A stretch of 64,000 nt of DNA, taken from positions 434,001 to 498,000 of the forward strand of contig NZ_BMHM01000001.1 of the NCBI RefSeq assembly GCF_014640815.1, given 5' to 3'. Positions 1 through 8,978 of this stretch are shown piece after piece (positions within the stretch are counted from its first letter, which is position 1; every line of letters begins with the position of its first letter). The position numbers were made by a program, and so were the translations under genes. The DNA comes from Vreelandella lutescens. Its GTDB lineage: Bacteria > Pseudomonadota > Gammaproteobacteria > Pseudomonadales > Halomonadaceae. The notes beneath the pieces are model-generated. The model was not told the origin of the DNA. It did no database searches and saw only the letters and a program-made list of their open reading frames with translations.

Positions 1-567
1 TGGGTAGCCCACTAAGCGCACATCCGCCATATCAATACCGGCTTCCTGGAAAAACTGCGCCCAGAAGAAGTGGTCGGTTGAGCTGGGGATCATGCTAAAG
101 CGCACTTGGCCTGGGTTTTCACGCACGTAGTCGGCAATACCCGCCGCGCTTTCTACGGGGTGACCCTCGTAGGTCGTGGCGATATTGATGGTTTGTGTGA
201 GTAGGGCGATGGGCTCAAACGCGTCGTAGGAGTAATCGACGGTGCCTGCGAGTTTTGAAAGCGCAATCGTGTCATGGCTGCCCAGCAGCGTATAGCCATC
301 GGGCGTAGCGTCTTTAACGTTGCGTGACCCAAGCGTTGCGCCTGCCCCGGCCATATTCACCGGCACAATCGAGGCACCTAAGTGCTGCTCGGCTTCTTGT
401 GATACCAGGCGGAAGATAATATCCGTGGCACCACCGGGCCCATAAGGGATGATTAAACGAATATCCTGCTCAGGATAGTCCGCATGTGCAGTGGAAACGA
501 ACGCCAGGCTGGAGGTCAATCCAATGGCAGCGAGGGTGGTACTTAGAGCAAGTTTAGAACGCGTCAT
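1..567 (-). CDS. TctC/Bug-family periplasmic substrate-binding protein (3' end outside window)
   Basis: Extracytoplasmic solute receptor of the tripartite tricarboxylate transporter (TTT) family, which binds an organic anion in the periplasm and delivers it to TctA/TctB. Only the first 189 codons are present; the end lies beyond base 1. The ATG at 567 is preceded by AAGGTG. The N-terminus is a signal peptide with a likely AHA-D cleavage at residues 29/30, followed by the family hallmark IRLIIPYGPGGATD. It is the last visible gene of a minus-strand operon behind two CHR-domain genes, 125 bp away. tctB and tctA would be expected just outside the window. The substrate cannot be told from sequence; many members are orphan receptors without permeases. 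Confidence 0.88.
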   Translation of the reverse strand, partial: MTRSKLALSTTLAAIGLTSSLAFVSTAHADYPEQDIRLIIPYGPGGATDIIFRLVSQEAEQHLGASIVPVNMAGAGATLGSRNVKDATPDGYTLLGSHDTIALSKLAGTVDYSYDAFEPIALLTQTINIATTYEGHPVESAAGIADYVRENPGQVRFSMIPSSTDHFFWAQFFQEAGIDMADVRLVGYP

Positions 568-692
568 TTTTATACACCTTTTTTGATTGAGTTGGTGTGG
601 TGATCCGCTGCGTTAAGTAGCGGTGGGGTGAGCGCGTGGTCCCATATTGGGTTCTTATTGTCTGCAGTGAATCGTCGGTAGTGCACAACAGG

Positions 693-1223
693 TCAACCTA
701 GCAAGAGCCCTCCATAAACCAAGGCGCCGATAACAACAAAGGCGGGGTGGGTGTTGAAACGCACAAGCGCAATCGTTGCCACAACACCAATAATCAGCGT
801 GTGGATGATGCCGCTTGCCGCCAAACTTTCTGTGAAAAAACCAAGCGTCAGCCACGCCATCATCATGGCAATCACGGGGCGTACCCATTGGCTCATCCGC
901 TTTACGCGAGGGGAGTCTCGGTGGCGATACAGCAGTCCCAATGCCCCAAGCATCAGTAACAGCGAGGGAACCACCGTGGCGGCCACAGCCACCACTGCAC
1001 CACCAATACCAGCGACTTCATAGCCCACATACCCTGCCATTTTGGTAGCAATCGGGCTTGGGAGCGCGTTGCCGAGTGCCAGCGTTTCAGCAAAGCCCTG
1101 CGAGGTCATCCAGCCGTAGCGGCCGACTACTTCTGCTTCAATGAGCGGAATAATGGCGGGGCCACCGCCGTAGCCGATAATGTTAGGAATGAAAAACGCT
1201 AAAAAGAGATCCCAATAAATCAT
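693..1223 (-). CDS. Half-size CHR (chromate-type) transporter, second subunit
   Basis: Integral membrane protein of 176 residues with one CHR domain (chromate ion transporter family, short-chain type). The motif YGGGPAIIPLIEAEVV near residues 18-33 and GNALPSPIATKMAGYVGY near 52-69 match the conserved first half of CHR domains; several hydrophobic helices follow. Short CHR proteins work as pairs of oppositely oriented subunits. This one overlaps its paralogue by 4 bp (ATGA), so the two are translationally coupled, and GGAGGG lies 6 nt before its ATG. Family members export chromate or transport sulfate-like anions, but many have no proven substrate. Being in one operon with a TctC-type receptor makes an organic or inorganic anion other than chromate possible. 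Confidence 0.85.
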   Translation of the reverse strand: MIYWDLFLAFFIPNIIGYGGGPAIIPLIEAEVVGRYGWMTSQGFAETLALGNALPSPIATKMAGYVGYEVAGIGGAVVAVAATVVPSLLLMLGALGLLYRHRDSPRVKRMSQWVRPVIAMMMAWLTLGFFTESLAASGIIHTLIIGVVATIALVRFNTHPAFVVIGALVYGGLLLG

Positions 1224-1777
1224 GCGGTGCCCTCCGCGCGTTTTTTCCGGGAAGGACGCAGTAGCGCCGCCAGTAAAATAGCGCCAATCACCCAGCCAGG
1301 ATGCACGCCGAGCCAGTAAATCACCGCTCCCGCCACGGCGGCCATCACCGCACTGGCAAGCCAGCCAAGCGCTGCCTTGGATTTATCAAAAAAGTCCCAG
1401 GTGAGTTGGCCCATCATCACCATCACCACTGGAATCACTGCTTGCCCCATGCCGCGTATCCAACCAACGTCGCGGTAGCGGCTAAAAATGCCTAACATCA
1501 CAATCATGGCCACGATCATCGGCAGGATGACGGCAATCACCGCCGCCGCGCAGCCGCTAATGCCCGCAACACGGTATCCAATGTAGCCGGGCATTTTGGT
1601 GGCAATAGGGCCGGGTAGCGTATTGCCAATCGCCAGCACATCGGCAAACTCTTCATCGGTTAGCCACTGGTGACGCGTCACGACTTCCGCTCTGACCAGC
1701 GGTATCATGGCGGGCCCGCCGCCAAAGCCGAAAATGCCGACGCGGAAAAAAGCCCAAAAGAGTGCGGTTTGCTTCAT
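1220..1777 (-). CDS. Half-size CHR (chromate-type) transporter, first subunit
   Basis: Membrane protein of 185 residues, the other half of the CHR pair. It shows FGGGPAMIPLVRAEVV at about residues 18-33 and the downstream GNTLPGPIATKMPGYIGY signature. Its C-terminus is short and basic (RPSRKKRAEG), consistent with a cytoplasmic end. It is the first gene of the minus-strand operon and faces the GntR regulator across a 189-bp gap holding a small AT-rich palindrome. The ribosome binding site is weak (an AGG about ten bases upstream), and an out-of-frame ATG just before it is closed at once by TGA. Pair function is inferred from tandem order and overlap; the ion transported is unknown. Confidence 0.85.
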   Translation of the reverse strand: MKQTALFWAFFRVGIFGFGGGPAMIPLVRAEVVTRHQWLTDEEFADVLAIGNTLPGPIATKMPGYIGYRVAGISGCAAAVIAVILPMIVAMIVMLGIFSRYRDVGWIRGMGQAVIPVVMVMMGQLTWDFFDKSKAALGWLASAVMAAVAGAVIYWLGVHPGWVIGAILLAALLRPSRKKRAEGTA

Positions 1778-1858
1778 GCGCTCATCGCCTGCAGGGAAGA
1801 CAGTACGGTCAACAGCATAAGATGTCCCTATTTATCGTTTGTAGGTTAAAAAATCGAT

Positions 1859-1874
1859 TATTTTGTCTAAAATA
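1859..1874. promoter_or_regulatory. Candidate GntR operator in the divergent gap
   Basis: An inverted repeat TATTTT-GTCT-AAAATA (6-bp perfect arms, 4-bp centre) lies between the first CHR gene and the gntR gene. GntR/FCD regulators usually bind short AT-rich palindromes next to their own gene, so this is the natural operator candidate for both directions. The repeat is short and AT-rich, so chance is possible. Confidence 0.4.
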
Positions 1875-1966
1875 GAATATAGGTGAGCCTGACAAGAGGC
1901 GTCAACACCTAGCCATGGAATCTCCATTAACCGATGCCTTGCGAAGGTACGCAAAAGGACTCCGGA

Positions 1967-2635
1967 ATGAACAAGCACATTCAGCTCCCTGCCGGTAGCG
2001 CATCCAGCCCCATCTATGATGTGCTGCGCCGAGATTTGGTAGGTGGCCGCTTTAAGGCAGGAGAAAAACTCGCTATTAATGCTCTCAAGGAGCAGTACCA
2101 AGTGGGCCTGAGCCCACTGCGCGAGGCGCTGAACAAGCTGGCGGCTTATGGACTGCTGGTGCAGGAGAATCAGCGCGGATTTAGAGTGCCGAAACTCTCG
2201 CGTGAGGAGTTAGATGATATTGCGCGGCTGCGTACGGAGCTTGAAGGGATGGCACTGGAACGCGCCATTGCCCATGGCGATGCGGTGTGGGAGGCGGATC
2301 TTTTGGCGGCGGCACATCGCTTAAAACGTGCCGACATTACGCTAGACAAAGGCGAAGAGTGGGAGCGCCTGCATACTCAGTTTCACCGTACCCTCGTTGC
2401 TCCTTGCGGCTCAGTTTGGCTGCTGCGTTTTATTGAGCAGCTGCACGACCAGTTTGACCGTTACCGGCGTTTAGGGCCGAAAATGCCCACGATTCGCCAA
2501 GAGCTGGATGACCAGCATCATGAGCTGGTAGAACTGGCGTTAAAGCGTGACGCATCAGCGGCACGAGCACTGATGGATGATCACATTCATAAATCTTATG
2601 AAGTGGCCTTAGCGCGTTATCAGAAGCATGCCTAG
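1967..2635 (+). CDS. GntR-family (FadR/FCD subfamily) transcriptional regulator
   Basis: DNA-binding regulator of 222 residues: an N-terminal winged helix-turn-helix (ending around NALKEQYQVGLSPLREALNKL, then the wing ENQRGFRV) and a C-terminal all-helical FCD domain with the metal/ligand residues typical of the family (RTELEG, HTQFHRTL, DDQHHELVEL, DDHIH). It most resembles the CsiR-like branch that senses small carboxylates. I chose the ATG at 1967 because AAAAGGAC sits just upstream; an in-frame ATG at 1934 has no good site. It is divergent from the CHR/TctC operon and probably controls it, with an organic acid as the likely inducer. Confidence 0.88.
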   Translation: MNKHIQLPAGSASSPIYDVLRRDLVGGRFKAGEKLAINALKEQYQVGLSPLREALNKLAAYGLLVQENQRGFRVPKLSREELDDIARLRTELEGMALERAIAHGDAVWEADLLAAAHRLKRADITLDKGEEWERLHTQFHRTLVAPCGSVWLLRFIEQLHDQFDRYRRLGPKMPTIRQELDDQHHELVELALKRDASAARALMDDHIHKSYEVALARYQKHA

Positions 2636-2718
2636 CGTATTTGCGAGGGCTTGCCTGTACACTGGCGTCTAGTACGTGGCCGTCGCCACGATTTTTAAAG
2701 AGTTTAGGTGCAACGGGT

Positions 2719-3285
2719 ATGACGCAAGCAGCAGATCAGCAGGTAGTGGCTCAAACGCTCGCATGGGTGAGCCACTTTATTGTTGGACACAACATTTGCC
2801 CTTTTGCTAAACGCGAGCTTGAGAATCACTCGATTCGTGTTGAAGTCGTGCGCTCGAAAAAGGTGGATGTGGCGCTTGAGGAGTTAGTGGCGGAACTGGA
2901 GTGGCTCAACGAGCATCCTGAAGTAGAAACCACCCTGCTGGTGTTTCCGACGCTTTTTAAAAGCTTCGACCACTATTTGGATGTCGTAGAGCTTGCCGAA
3001 CAGCTGCTCGTTGAGCTGGGTTACGAAGGTATTTACCAGCTAGCGACGTTTCACCCAGACTACTGTTTTGCCGATGCAGAGCCAGACGACGCGGCGAATT
3101 ACTCTAATCGCTCGCCCTATGCCATGGTGCATTTGCTGCGCGAAGCCAGCGTTGAGAAAGCCATCGCGTTTTATGGCGATACCGCCGCTATTCCTGAACG
3201 CAATATCGCTTATCTCACCGCGTTAGGTAGCGAAGCGGCTGACGCGCAGCTACAGCAGTGTCTTAACTCGACTCCCCATAAATAA
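2719..3285 (+). CDS. DUF1415 family protein
   Basis: Small soluble protein of 188 residues of the DUF1415 family, widespread in proteobacteria and without assigned function. The typical block near the N-terminus is present (FIVGHNICPFAKRE) with a conserved cysteine, as is the later YQLATFHPDYCF segment and the NRSPY motif. A longer in-frame opening from 2641 exists but lacks homology-like sequence; the ATG at 2719 starts with MTQAADQQ and has an AGGTG upstream. Its 3' end overlaps the convergent diguanylate cyclase gene by 23 bp. Function unknown; the conserved cysteine/histidine positions would suit a redox or metal-linked role, which is only a guess. Confidence 0.85.
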   Translation: MTQAADQQVVAQTLAWVSHFIVGHNICPFAKRELENHSIRVEVVRSKKVDVALEELVAELEWLNEHPEVETTLLVFPTLFKSFDHYLDVVELAEQLLVELGYEGIYQLATFHPDYCFADAEPDDAANYSNRSPYAMVHLLREASVEKAIAFYGDTAAIPERNIAYLTALGSEAADAQLQQCLNSTPHK

Positions 3286-4918
3286 CCAGACGATGCTTGC
3301 CTTTGCTTTTTGCTTTGTAGAGGGCGATATCGGCTAGCTGCATCACCTGTTCTATGTCGTGGCCATGCTGTGGCCACCAGGCAGCCCCCAGGCTACAACC
3401 CACCTGTGCCTGTTGGTTGCCGGGGAGTACAACAGGGCTTGCGATACGCTGGAGCAGCCGCTGGCTCACTTCTGTGGCCAGTGCTGCGCTGTTCTCATCA
3501 GGGCTCTTGAGCACCATGACAAACTCGTCGCCTCCCAGCCGTGCTACTACGTCACCGCTGCGAAGCGTGGATTTTAGGCGCTGCGTGACTTCAATCAGCA
3601 GTAAATCCCCAGCATGGTGACCCAGTTCATCATTCACCCGTTTAAAGCCATCCAGGTCAAAGAGCAGCACAATAACGCTCTGCTGCTGGCGCTCTGCTTC
3701 AGGCAGCGTGTGCTGCAGGTATTGAGTGAGAAATGCTCGGTTAGGCAGCCCGGTGAGCGGGTCCGTATTGGCCAAGTCCTCTAAGCGGCTAATGGTCTGG
3801 CGTTGGTCAATCAAACGCTCCACCATATCGCGCATTGAGGTGGAGAGCCGCTTAAGCTCGGGTGAACCGGTTTCCAAGGTGATGGCGCAGCGGCTGGTAA
3901 CCGCTTGGATGTTGTCCGCTGCGCGGGCAAGGCGAGTCAGCGGCGCGACCAACCGGGAGGCCACGATCCAGCCAATGATGGAAAACATCAGGGCAACCAG
4001 CAGACCAGTGCCTAAAATGATCTCGTAAAGTCGCTCAACCGGAGCAAAGGCGGTGGTCACGGGTTGCCTGCTAACGGCTACCCAGCCCAACCCTGGAAAA
4101 TCGCCAAACCCTTGGCTGCGGGCCACTCCCGTGACATAGCGCTGCCCATCCGGCCAGGTTTCAATCGACCATTCGGGCGTTGTACTTTCCGATAAGGTGC
4201 GAATAAACGACAGCGGTTGGCCTACCAACTCATCGGGGCCAAGCAGCACGTTGCCCTGGGCCGAGAGCAAGAGCAGGTCTGTTTGCTGTTCGCGTAGCTT
4301 TGGCGAAAACATGGAGTTTTTCACCTGGGTAGCCCACTCCCAACTAAGGTGTACCCCCAGCACGCCAGTAAACGTTCCGCGTTGATTGTGAAGCGGTGCT
4401 GCGATATCCACGAACTGAATGGGCTCGCCAGTGGGGTTGGGCAACAGCTGTGCCAGCATGACGGCATCGTGGACATCCCCGACCCACAGCCCGTGCTGCC
4501 CCTCTATAAATACGGGTCGTTGGGCGATAGAGCTACCCTCCAAAATGCCCCCGGTTGATGCGACAACTGTACCGCTGGCATCGGTCACCCCAATCCAGGA
4601 CACCACATCATAGTTACGCTGCAGGTGTTCAAGCTGAGCGCGCACTAAGGGGGTGTCCGTATGGTCGGCAAACGCTTTAATGCCTAAAAGCAGACGCACC
4701 TCTTTGATACGTGCATCCATACTGCGGTTGAGTTTATCCACCATTTGGTAGGCGGTATCGGCACTGTCGTAGCCTATGTTTGTTTCAAGCTGAATAGCGG
4801 CTTCCCGGGAAGCGACCCAGCTCAGCAGCAGCGTAATAGCGACCACTAACGAGGTAATCAGGCCAATGATTCTAGCGCGCAGAGAAACGCGCCGTAGCAG
4901 TGAGCAGCGAGCAGGCAT
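3263..4918 (-). CDS. Membrane-bound diguanylate cyclase (Cache-HAMP-GGDEF)
   Basis: Inner-membrane enzyme of 551 residues that condenses two GTP into cyclic di-GMP. Order: transmembrane helix at about 15-35, a periplasmic double-Cache sensor (about 40-290), second helix about 295-318, HAMP linker, then GGDEF domain (about 385-545). The active-site GGDEF motif is intact at 462-466 and an inhibitory I-site RSGD lies exactly five residues before it (453-456), so product inhibition is expected. No EAL domain. It stands alone between the DUF1415 gene, with which it overlaps by 23 bp, and the chemoreceptor pair. The signal sensed by the Cache domain is unknown, but such domains commonly bind amino or organic acids. 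Confidence 0.93.
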   Translation of the reverse strand: MPARCSLLRRVSLRARIIGLITSLVVAITLLLSWVASREAAIQLETNIGYDSADTAYQMVDKLNRSMDARIKEVRLLLGIKAFADHTDTPLVRAQLEHLQRNYDVVSWIGVTDASGTVVASTGGILEGSSIAQRPVFIEGQHGLWVGDVHDAVMLAQLLPNPTGEPIQFVDIAAPLHNQRGTFTGVLGVHLSWEWATQVKNSMFSPKLREQQTDLLLLSAQGNVLLGPDELVGQPLSFIRTLSESTTPEWSIETWPDGQRYVTGVARSQGFGDFPGLGWVAVSRQPVTTAFAPVERLYEIILGTGLLVALMFSIIGWIVASRLVAPLTRLARAADNIQAVTSRCAITLETGSPELKRLSTSMRDMVERLIDQRQTISRLEDLANTDPLTGLPNRAFLTQYLQHTLPEAERQQQSVIVLLFDLDGFKRVNDELGHHAGDLLLIEVTQRLKSTLRSGDVVARLGGDEFVMVLKSPDENSAALATEVSQRLLQRIASPVVLPGNQQAQVGCSLGAAWWPQHGHDIEQVMQLADIALYKAKSKGKHRLVIYGESS

Positions 4919-5066
4919 ATAGGGCCCAGCGAGTTATCTTCATTATGGGGGCAAATACACTATCTTAATTTTTGTCATGGCACTAATAGAGCGACTCAAC
5001 GCTGATAGGTCTCGTGGCGCGGGCCACACCGGAGTGATTGACCCGCGCGGGTAACAAGTGACTGTA

Positions 5067-6743
5067 TTAAAACGCTTCCCACTCAGGCTCTGCGGTTGGG
5101 CGCTGGCGCTGTGCCACGCTCACATTTTGTGAGGGAGCGCGTAAACGAGGGTTGGAAGCGGGCGCTGAGTGGCTGGATAGCGCAGCTTGACGGCTGGATG
5201 CGTTTAGCCGGAACGCCGCGACCAGTTCCGCTAAGCGAGCAGCTTCATCTTGCAGCGATGCGGAAGCCGTGCTGGTCTCTTCGACTAACGAGACGTTCTC
5301 CTGGGTAGCGGAGTCCATCTCGGCAATCGCGGTACTGATCTGGCTAATGCCTGATTCCTGCTCCTTAGCGGCGAGTGCCAGCTCCTGCATCATATCGTTC
5401 ACGCGGATGATGGCTTGGTTGATGTCGTCCATGCTTTCGCCGTTTTTCAGGGCTTGGTCGGCTCCTTGGGCAATGCGGCTCGCGATATCCTCAATCATGG
5501 TGCGGATTTCTTTAGAGGAGTTCGAGGTTTTGGTGGCCAGTGAGCGAACTTCGCTTGCAACCACCGCAAAACCGCGACCGTGCTCACCCGCCCGCGCGGC
5601 TTCCACGGAGGCGTTCAAGGCAAGGATGTTGGTTTGGAAGGCGATGGAATCGATCACCTGAATGATTTCATTCACTTTCTGCGAGCTGGTCTCCAACTCG
5701 CGCATCAGCACGCTGGTTTGCTCAGACTCTTGCTTGCCGTGGGCCGCTTTCTTAGACGCATCTTGGGTCAGGCGCTCTGCCTGGGCAGCGGTATCCGCAT
5801 TTTGACGAACGATGGATGAAATTTCATCCATGCTCGCCGCGGTTTGCTGTAGCGCAGCCGCCTGCTGCTCGGTTCTAGAGGCGAGGTCTTGGCTGCCACC
5901 GGCAATCTGGCGCGAGCTGGCGGCCACGGCGGTGCTGCTTTGGGAAAGCGTGCCCACCATGGTTTGCAGTTTGGCCTGCATCTCCTGCATCGCGCTGTAA
6001 AGGCGTCCGATTTCGTTGTTACCGCGAGACTCAATGTCACTGGTCAGGTCGCCTTGGGCGATGTTTTCACACACCTGCACAGAGCGCTGCAGTGGACGCA
6101 CAATCATCCGGTTAATGCCAATTTGCACGCCAATCGACAGCGCGATGGCGAGTGCAATCAACACACCGCTAAGTATCATGGTCGTTGTGTGGCTTTGCTC
6201 TGCTTGGCCAATTTCTTCTGCGGCTAAGGCCTGTGCCCGAGTATTAAACGCGCGAATCGCATCGGTTAATGTGCCGAACTCCGCATTGAAACGTTCCCGG
6301 TGTTGAGACAACGCGGTGTAATTAGCGGCTGCCAAGTCGCTGCGAAACGCCTCGGTCACCATTTGGGGATAATAATTCACAATCGCCGCAATCAGCGGAG
6401 CGCGAACTGCCGTGGGAGGAACCTCAATGGCGGTAAACTCTGCAAAGCGTGTATCTGCCCGTTCAAGTGCAGCGCGTGCCAGTTCAAGCGCTTCTTGAGC
6501 GGATGCGCTCTCGCCAGTTTCCGTGTAAGCGGTATAGCGGGCGAGGCGAAGGCGTAACTCCATCAGGTTCACTTCTGTGCGGTTGATGGAAGCCACTTGT
6601 TGAGCAGCCACTTCATCAAGTTCACGCAGGCTATCCATTACACTAAGCTTTGACAATATACCTGTCGTTGCGATGGCCAGCAGGGCAACTAGCATCAGCC
6701 CTTGCGCGGCTGCCAACGTATGTTTGACAGATAAATTTCGCAT
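5067..6743 (-). CDS. Methyl-accepting chemotaxis protein, paralogue 1
   Basis: Transmembrane chemoreceptor of 558 residues. It has an N-terminal helix, a periplasmic four-helix-bundle sensor of the Tar type (about 33-185), a second helix (about 190-210), HAMP, and a full cytoplasmic signalling coiled coil with the universal hairpin tip ([21 protein letters not shown]). The C-terminus ends in EWEAF, resembling the NWETF tether that recruits CheR/CheB. Start: an upstream ATG at 6758 lacks a binding site; the ATG at 6743 follows GAGAG and aligns with the paralogue's MQKISVK, giving both receptors the same length. A flagellar sigma-28-like promoter lies about 70 bp upstream. Ligand unknown. Confidence 0.93.
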   Translation of the reverse strand: MRNLSVKHTLAAAQGLMLVALLAIATTGILSKLSVMDSLRELDEVAAQQVASINRTEVNLMELRLRLARYTAYTETGESASAQEALELARAALERADTRFAEFTAIEVPPTAVRAPLIAAIVNYYPQMVTEAFRSDLAAANYTALSQHRERFNAEFGTLTDAIRAFNTRAQALAAEEIGQAEQSHTTTMILSGVLIALAIALSIGVQIGINRMIVRPLQRSVQVCENIAQGDLTSDIESRGNNEIGRLYSAMQEMQAKLQTMVGTLSQSSTAVAASSRQIAGGSQDLASRTEQQAAALQQTAASMDEISSIVRQNADTAAQAERLTQDASKKAAHGKQESEQTSVLMRELETSSQKVNEIIQVIDSIAFQTNILALNASVEAARAGEHGRGFAVVASEVRSLATKTSNSSKEIRTMIEDIASRIAQGADQALKNGESMDDINQAIIRVNDMMQELALAAKEQESGISQISTAIAEMDSATQENVSLVEETSTASASLQDEAARLAELVAAFRLNASSRQAALSSHSAPASNPRLRAPSQNVSVAQRQRPTAEPEWEAF

Positions 6744-6812
6744 GTTGGTTACTCTCATAGGCAGGGGAAAGTGAAGAGCATGTTGGGCAGGGAGGGGAGC
6801 CCTGCTTATACA

Positions 6813-6839
6813 TTATCGACACAAAGCGTATGCAATTGA
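6813..6839 (-). promoter_or_regulatory. Candidate sigma-28 (FliA) promoter of chemoreceptor 1
   Basis: On the minus strand TCAA, 15 bases, then GTCGATAA. This matches the flagellar sigma-28 consensus (TAAA-N15-GCCGATAA) in 3 of 4 and 7 of 8 positions, with exact spacing, about 70 bp before the start of a chemoreceptor gene. That is where such a promoter is expected. Found by eye, not scored. Confidence 0.6.
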
Positions 6840-6915
6840 GAGGAGCTGAGAGGTTTTTTTAACTTTTTTTACAAAGCGTGTGGGTGAGACTTGGCGACAG
6901 CCTAATCATTCAAAA

Positions 6916-6933
6916 GGGCCAGCAGGCTGGCCC
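6916..6933 (-). terminator. Probable intrinsic terminator after chemoreceptor 2
   Basis: Inverted repeat GGGCCAGC-AG-GCTGGCCC followed on the minus strand by TTTT. It lies 25 bp beyond the stop codon of the upstream receptor gene, so the two receptor genes are probably transcribed separately. The U-tract is short. Confidence 0.6.
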
Positions 6934-6958
6934 ATGAAAAAGTGATGCTTAAAAACGT

Positions 6959-8635
6959 TTAAAAGGCTTCCCACTCGGGGGTAGCGGATAGCCGTGAGGG
7001 GGCCGCCGCGGCTAAGGGGGAGGCGTAGGAAGTGCGAAAGGTTTGCTGAACGGCCAGCGGAATTTGGCTAGCTTGCTGAGTTTGTGCGAGGCGTTTTAGC
7101 TTAAATTCATTCACTAACACGGCTAAACGAGCCGCTTCATCTTGAAGCGAGGCCGAGGCGGTGCTGGTTTCCTCAACAAGCGAGACGTTTTCCTGCGTAG
7201 CTGCATCCATTTGTGAAACAGCGGTACTGACTTGGCTGATACCGGAATCCTGCTCTTTAGCGGCCAGTGCTAGCTCTTGCATCATTTCGGTGACTTGCAT
7301 AATAGACGTATTAATATCGGCCATGCCTTGGCCATTACGCGTGGTTTGTTCCGCTCCTTGGACGATGCGCTGTGAGATGTCTTCAATCAGCTCGCGGATC
7401 TCTTTGGAAGACGTGGATGTTTTCGTCGCCAGTGAGCGAACTTCGCTGGCCACCACGGCAAAGCCACGACCATGTTCGCCCGCTCGGGCGGCTTCCACCG
7501 ACGCATTGAGCGCCAAGATATTGGTTTGGAAAGCAATCGTATCAATGACCTGAATAATGTCGTGTACCTTATGCGACGTTTCTTCTAACTCATGCATTAA
7601 CTGGCTGGTGCGTTCAGAGGCCTGCTTGCCGCTGGTCGCCTTCTTGGCTGCCTCTTTCGTGAGCCGTTCAGCCTGCTCTGCGGTGTCCGCATTCTGGCGT
7701 ACGATGGAAGAAATCTCGTCCATGCTCGCGGCGGTTTGCTGAAGCGCGGCCGCTTGTTGCTCCGTGCGAGAAGCTAAATCCTGGCTGCCGCCCGCAATTT
7801 GCTTTGAACTGCTAGCAACGGCTTCACTGCTTTGATTAAGCGTGCTGATCATCTCTTCAAGACGCTCCTGCATATCATCCATGGCCGCGTAGAGGCGTCC
7901 AATTTCATTGCTACCGCGGTCTTCAATGCTGCTGGTGAGATCGCCTTTGGCGATGTTTTCACAGATCTGTACCGCCCGCTGTAGCGGAGAAAGCAGAAAC
8001 TTATTAATCGTTGCTTGCATCGTGATATAGATGATGACGGCCAGGAGTGCCAGAAGCCCTACTGTGATCCCAAGCACTTGGCTGTCTTGCATTGTCTCGG
8101 AGGTTTTTCTGTTGCCATACTCTAAAGCGAAGCGATTAAAGTCCCCAACGGCTTCACCAAACGCTAAAAAAGCAGCGTTAATATTTTCTTTGTAGTCGAT
8201 TAGCCCCTCGTAATCAGCGTTGGCGAGCATGGTTCGAAGGTTGTCTGAGGCTGTCGCGTGATAGGTTTCATTCACTGTTGCGAGATAACCATAACGCTCA
8301 TCTTCAGGTCCGGTAGAAATGCTGTTCATGGCCTCCATTCGTGTATCTGAGACGACCAAGCTCTCTTTGGCAAATGTAAGAGCACCTTCCGCTCTTTCTG
8401 TTAACCCATTTTGGTAGTATTGGGATAAGCGCTCCAGGCGCACTCGCATTTCCATCAGGTTAGTCTCAGCCCGCGCGGCAGAGCTAGATTGCAGCGCGCT
8501 AATATTATTAACATCTTGAATACTACTGGCGGCTGTTCGCTCCCCTAGGTAGCCTAAAAGCCCTACCCCCATCAGCATGATGAGTAATGCAACGAGCGCA
8601 CCAGAAATCAGGGTTTTTACTGATATTTTTTGCAT
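6959..8635 (-). CDS. Methyl-accepting chemotaxis protein, paralogue 2
   Basis: Transmembrane chemoreceptor of 558 residues with the same build as its downstream neighbour: N-terminal helix, four-helix-bundle periplasmic domain, second helix (about 190-212), HAMP and methylation/signalling helices, closing with the same EWEAF tail. The signalling regions of the two are nearly identical over long blocks, while the periplasmic sensors have diverged strongly, as expected of a tandem duplication that changed ligand specificity. I set the start at the ATG at 8635 (MQKISVK), which follows AAAGGGAA; the reading frame stays open to 8719 but that extension has no binding site and would precede the membrane helix unnaturally. 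Ligand unknown. Confidence 0.93.
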   Translation of the reverse strand: MQKISVKTLISGALVALLIMLMGVGLLGYLGERTAASSIQDVNNISALQSSSAARAETNLMEMRVRLERLSQYYQNGLTERAEGALTFAKESLVVSDTRMEAMNSISTGPEDERYGYLATVNETYHATASDNLRTMLANADYEGLIDYKENINAAFLAFGEAVGDFNRFALEYGNRKTSETMQDSQVLGITVGLLALLAVIIYITMQATINKFLLSPLQRAVQICENIAKGDLTSSIEDRGSNEIGRLYAAMDDMQERLEEMISTLNQSSEAVASSSKQIAGGSQDLASRTEQQAAALQQTAASMDEISSIVRQNADTAEQAERLTKEAAKKATSGKQASERTSQLMHELEETSHKVHDIIQVIDTIAFQTNILALNASVEAARAGEHGRGFAVVASEVRSLATKTSTSSKEIRELIEDISQRIVQGAEQTTRNGQGMADINTSIMQVTEMMQELALAAKEQDSGISQVSTAVSQMDAATQENVSLVEETSTASASLQDEAARLAVLVNEFKLKRLAQTQQASQIPLAVQQTFRTSYASPLAAAAPSRLSATPEWEAF

Positions 8636-8978
8636 CGCCGTTCCCTTTATTATCCCAACACCTGAAGTGGTGTTAACGTGGGAACTTAAAGATAGCAGCG
8701 GATAACACTTGGCATACATAAGTTAATTTTCTTCTGAGCTGTTGTTTTAAACGATTGTTTTTCATAACTTACTCAGAGTTCATCAGTCAGTTGTATCGTT
8801 AAGTGACATAAGTAACGTTTAAGGTGTCTTTGAAAGCGCTAAGGACGCTGCTTTGTGCTGTTTGTGTATCCTTAGGTGATGGCGGGCGAGTCAGGGTTAT
8901 TGACTAGAAACAATGTTATTTTTTGCAGCGTTGAATGCTCAGCAGGTGACTAGCCTGCTGAGGGAAAGAAAGGCTGTT
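8636..8978. other. Intergenic gap with one hairpin
   Basis: No convincing gene. The part next to the chemoreceptor should hold its promoter; only a poor sigma-28 match is seen (TTAA-N15-TGGGATAA on the minus strand). At 8938-8962, 17 bp past the stop of the acetyltransferase gene, is a 9-bp perfect stem CTCAGCAGG/CCTGCTGAG with a 7-nt loop. It lacks a U-tract on either strand, so it is more an mRNA 3'-end structure than a clear intrinsic terminator. Confidence 0.5.

Noticed and set aside
8646..8672. Sigma-28 promoter for chemoreceptor 2
   Set aside because: The -10 octamer matches only five of eight positions; too weak to list as a site.
8938..8962. Intrinsic terminator for the GNAT gene
   Set aside because: The stem is perfect but there is no U-tract on either strand, so it is recorded only as a hairpin within the gap.
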